From: Mogibacterium sp.
GTDB lineage: Bacteria; Bacillota; Clostridia; Peptostreptococcales; Anaerovoracaceae
Assembly (NCBI GenBank): GCA_016775335.1
Contig: JAEUGJ010000002.1
Span: forward strand, 28,744-92,743
Reading direction: 5' to 3'
Length of the DNA stretch: 64,000 bases
Positions 61,401-64,000 of this stretch are shown piece by piece; position 1 is the first letter of the stretch; the number at the start of each line of letters is the position of its first letter. The notes beneath the pieces were generated by a model that worked only from the letters and a program-made list of their open reading frames with translations, was not told the origin of the DNA and searched no databases. Position numbers and translations under genes: made by a program.

Positions 61401-63683
61401 CTACTTCAGTCCGGTGAGTTCCAGCACTTCCTCCACCCGGCTTACCGGCAGGATTTCCAGCTTCTCCCGAACTTCCTCTGCCACATCCTTCAGATCTTCC
61501 TCGTTCTCCTTTGGAATGAGCACCTTTCGGATGCCGGCCCGCTGCGCCGCCATGAGCTTTTCCGGCAGCCCGCCGATCGGCGTCACCGCCCCTCGCAGGG
61601 ACACCTCGCCGGTCATAGCGATTTCCGGTGATACCGGCCGGTTCTCCACCAGAGAGGTCAGCGCCGTGGTCAGGGTAATTCCCGCGGACGGACCGTCCTT
61701 CGGCACCGCCCCTTCCGGCACGTGGATGTGGATGTCGTTCTCCTCGAAAACCGCCGCCTTGTCCGGATGCATGGATTTTACCAGGCTCACCGCAATCTGA
61801 GCGGACTCCTTCATCACATCTCCCAGCTGACCGGTGAGAATCAGCTTTCCGCTGCCTTTTGTGAACAGAGTTTCCACAAAAAGAATTTCGCCGCCGGCCC
61901 GGGTCCACGCCAGTCCGGTCACGATGCCGGGCTGCTTTTTCTCCAAAATCCGGTCGTGGCTGATCGGCCGCATATCCAGATATTCCCGAAGATCCTCCTT
62001 CCGAACTTCCACCTTCGCCGGCTCTTCCCCTGCTTCCTTCACCATTTTCACTGCCGCCACTCGGCACAGGGTATCCAGTCGCTTCTTCAGTCCCCGAACG
62101 CCGGCCTCCGCCGTGTAATCCGAAATGATGGTCTCCAGCACGCTGTCCGAAATCTCCAGATTCTCCTCCCAGATGCCCATGGATTCCATGGCTTTCGGCA
62201 AAAGGTGTCGCCGGGCGATCTGGAATTTCTCCGTGGCCGTGTAGCCGGAGAACTGGATCACTTCCATCCGGTTCAGCAGCGGTTCCGGAATGGTATCCGT
62301 GGAATTGGCCGTGCAGATGAAGAACACGTCCGACAGGTCGTACGGCACGTTCATGTAGTGATCGGTAAACGTGCTGTTCTGCTCCGGATCCAGAACTTCC
62401 AGCAAAGCGCTGGCCGGATCGCCGTTATAGGAAGCGGACAACTTGTCCACCTCGTCCAGCACCATCACCGGATTGGACACGCCGCTCTTGTGAATGCCGT
62501 TCATGATTCGTCCGGCCATGGCGCCGATATAGGTCCGACGGTGGCCCCGAATATCCGCCTCATCCCGGACGCCGCCCAGGCTGACCCGAACGTATTCCCG
62601 CTTCAGCGCACGCGCAATGCTGCGGCCGATACTGGTTTTGCCCGTGCCCGGTGCGCCTACAAAAAGAAGGATGGAGCCGGTCTGCTTTTTCTGAAGCTCC
62701 ATCACCGCGATCTGCTGAATAATCCGGTGTTTCACCTTATCCAGGCCAAAGTGGTCTTCCTCCAGCACGCTTTCTGCCTCGTCCAGGTCGATGTGCTCCG
62801 GCTCCGCCTTGCCCCATTTCAGGGTGGTGACAAAGTCCAGATAGTCATAAAGCATGCCGGATTCCGGGCTGTTCTGCCCCTCCTGTTTCAGTCGGTTCAG
62901 CACCTTCTTCGCTTCCTTCTCAGCCTCCGGGTTCATGCCCGCCTCTTCGATTTTCTTCTCGAATTTGCGAACGTCGGAAACGCTTTCCGGATCCATTTCA
63001 TCCAGCTCCCGCTGCAGAAATTCCATCTGCCGCTGAATGGCCTGTTTCCGGTACGCCTTCTCGTTCTCATTTTCCTGAGCGCTCTCGGCTTCCCCGGTGA
63101 GCTTCGCCATCTCCAGGTATTCGTACACCATGGATTCCATGATTTCCATTCTTTTTAGCGGACTGCTCTCCAGCAGCACCCGGTACTTCTCCTCCGGCGT
63201 ATTGCTCATCCAGATGGACAGGGCGGAAGCGATTTCCCCCACGCTCTCCATGTTCTTCAGGTAGCTTTTGGCCATGACGCCCCACGGAACGGTGCTCAGG
63301 AACTCGTAAAGCTTCTGCTTCATGCGGGTCACCCGAGGCTGCTCAATTTCGGGATCCGGCTCCTCTTCGTCCGGAATCCGGCTGATGCTGAGCTCCGCGT
63401 GGAACGCACCCTTTCCGTTGATGGCATCCAGGCTCACCCGGTCCGTGGTCTCCACGATGCAGTAACCGTTCTTGCTCACATCGGTGACGGTGCCGCCCAC
63501 GCCAACGGGGTAGAATCCCTCTTCCGTCAGCTCCTTCCAGCTGTCCTCTTCCCGGGAAAGCAGGAGAATCACCCGTTCTCCCACTTGCGGCAATTGACCG
63601 GTCACCATCCGGTACCGGTCGCTGATAATATATACTTTTCCGTTTGGAATTATGATTCGATTATATACTGGTACTAATGTCAT
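61401..63683 (-). CDS. lon: ATP-dependent protease Lon
   Basis: 760-aa LonA-type AAA+ serine protease for misfolded and regulatory proteins. N-terminal substrate domain 1-200, coiled coil about 205-260, Walker A GAPGTGKTS near 345, Walker B VMVLDEVDKL near 408, sensor and SRH regions, and a C-terminal protease with catalytic Ser in PKDGPSAG near 668 and Lys in KLMAAQRAG near 711. Ribosome site GAAGGGA upstream. A CIRCE operator precedes it, so HrcA control is expected. Confidence 0.96.
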   Translation of the reverse strand: MTLVPVYNRIIIPNGKVYIISDRYRMVTGQLPQVGERVILLLSREEDSWKELTEEGFYPVGVGGTVTDVSKNGYCIVETTDRVSLDAINGKGAFHAELSISRIPDEEEPDPEIEQPRVTRMKQKLYEFLSTVPWGVMAKSYLKNMESVGEIASALSIWMSNTPEEKYRVLLESSPLKRMEIMESMVYEYLEMAKLTGEAESAQENENEKAYRKQAIQRQMEFLQRELDEMDPESVSDVRKFEKKIEEAGMNPEAEKEAKKVLNRLKQEGQNSPESGMLYDYLDFVTTLKWGKAEPEHIDLDEAESVLEEDHFGLDKVKHRIIQQIAVMELQKKQTGSILLFVGAPGTGKTSIGRSIARALKREYVRVSLGGVRDEADIRGHRRTYIGAMAGRIMNGIHKSGVSNPVMVLDEVDKLSASYNGDPASALLEVLDPEQNSTFTDHYMNVPYDLSDVFFICTANSTDTIPEPLLNRMEVIQFSGYTATEKFQIARRHLLPKAMESMGIWEENLEISDSVLETIISDYTAEAGVRGLKKRLDTLCRVAAVKMVKEAGEEPAKVEVRKEDLREYLDMRPISHDRILEKKQPGIVTGLAWTRAGGEILFVETLFTKGSGKLILTGQLGDVMKESAQIAVSLVKSMHPDKAAVFEENDIHIHVPEGAVPKDGPSAGITLTTALTSLVENRPVSPEIAMTGEVSLRGAVTPIGGLPEKLMAAQRAGIRKVLIPKENEEDLKDVAEEVREKLEILPVSRVEEVLELTGLK

Positions 63684-63786
63684 CTCTGTTCATCCCTTCT
63701 GTGTATTGTCATCTCTTTTTCGTATCGGTTTGCGGCGGGCCTGCACTGGCGGGATTTTTGCAGGTTTTCGGATTGCCGCCGGTTTG

Positions 63787-63813
63787 TTAGCACTTTATCT
63801 ATTTGAGTGCTAA
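63787..63813 (-). promoter_or_regulatory. lon: CIRCE operator upstream of lon
   Basis: TTAGCACTT-N9-GAGTGCTAA matches the HrcA-binding consensus TTAGCACTC-N9-GAGTGCTAA with one mismatch. It lies just downstream of the -10, as expected for repression. Confidence 0.85.
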
Positions 63814-63825
63814 TATACATCTATC

Positions 63826-63831
63826 ATTATA
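63826..63831 (-). promoter_or_regulatory. lon: -10 element of lon promoter
   Basis: Minus-strand TATAAT, 13 nt upstream of CIRCE. The -35 is poor. The remaining 63832-64000 is GC-rich with no gene that I can support. Confidence 0.55.
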
Positions 63832-64000
63832 CACAGCCGTGTGATAATTGCATGAAGAGAAGAAAAAAACGGGGGGCGCGCCGACCTAATTGCGCATCTC
63901 AGGCCGGCCTGTTTGCGCCTCCCGACGGTAGAACAAGGCTTTGCAGGCGGCGGGACGCAAACTTGGACGGCTGCCCGCGGCTGCACGGCGCTTTTCTCGC

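Noticed and set aside
61722..63158. 478-codon open frame antisense to lon
   Set aside because: Composition artefact; lon is unambiguous on the other strand.

Overview
The window looks like the chromosome of an anaerobic Gram-positive Clostridia-type bacterium. Evidence: strong AGGAGG-type ribosome binding sites, a class II CCA-adding enzyme, a CIRCE (HrcA) operator, aldehyde:ferredoxin oxidoreductases, an XdhC-type molybdenum hydroxylase factor, an iron-dependent alcohol dehydrogenase, and secreted Ig-like/FN3/GLUG surface proteins. Almost every gene is on the minus strand. The exceptions are the IS110 remnant, the sodium:alanine symporter and one MATE transporter. I cannot name the species.

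1-18.5 kb is a horizontally acquired-looking, visibly AT-richer defence island. Read on the minus strand from a promoter at about 18.47 kb it is one tightly coupled operon: SNF2-type helicase, 1582-aa N6-adenine methyltransferase, FRG-domain protein, DUF262 (DGQHR) protein, 2105-aa DEAD/DUF1998 helicase with a C-terminal nuclease-like domain, and a RelE-fold/UvrD helicase fusion. It combines DISARM hallmarks (SNF2 + methylase + DUF1998) with a Druantia-like giant helicase and two extra proteins. Part of the methyltransferase coding sequence (12148-12385) is almost wholly tiled by perfect inverted repeats. Between the island and the core lie a frameshifted membrane-protein pseudogene and an IS110 transposase cut off at the very 3' end of phoU.

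20.7-39 kb is core genome: pstSCAB-phoU, a nuclease-like protein, trpS, a MATE exporter, the alanine symporter, ogt, tRNA-Thr(CGU), a secreted Ig-like protein, an LVIVD-repeat protein with a LysR regulator, a CHAP hydrolase with a 48-aa LDCC-like small protein (not previously called because of its TTG start and size), proC and a thiazoline-carboxylate hydrolase.

39.8-54.8 kb is a long minus-strand operon: AOR, FecCD-type permease, ATPase, binding lipoprotein, membrane-anchored surface protein, ExbB/MotA-like channel, DUF2149 (ExbD-like) protein, two more secreted proteins (431 and 1426 aa), a second AOR, and XdhC. I read it as a tungsten/molybdenum-related uptake and enzyme system with a proton-driven envelope module, which is unusual in a Gram-positive. 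55-64 kb is core again: MATE, cca, a small membrane protein, a second nuclease-like protein, iron ADH and lon.

Three families of palindromic repeats occupy the core intergenic DNA: two copies of a ~272-bp element with three TTCACGCT/AGCGTGAA hairpins, two copies of a 291-bp three-module element with terminal inverted repeats that flank one nuclease-like gene, and seven tandem 96-97-bp hairpin units. The two nuclease-like paralogues both sit beside such elements, which suggests a nuclease/palindromic-repeat partnership.
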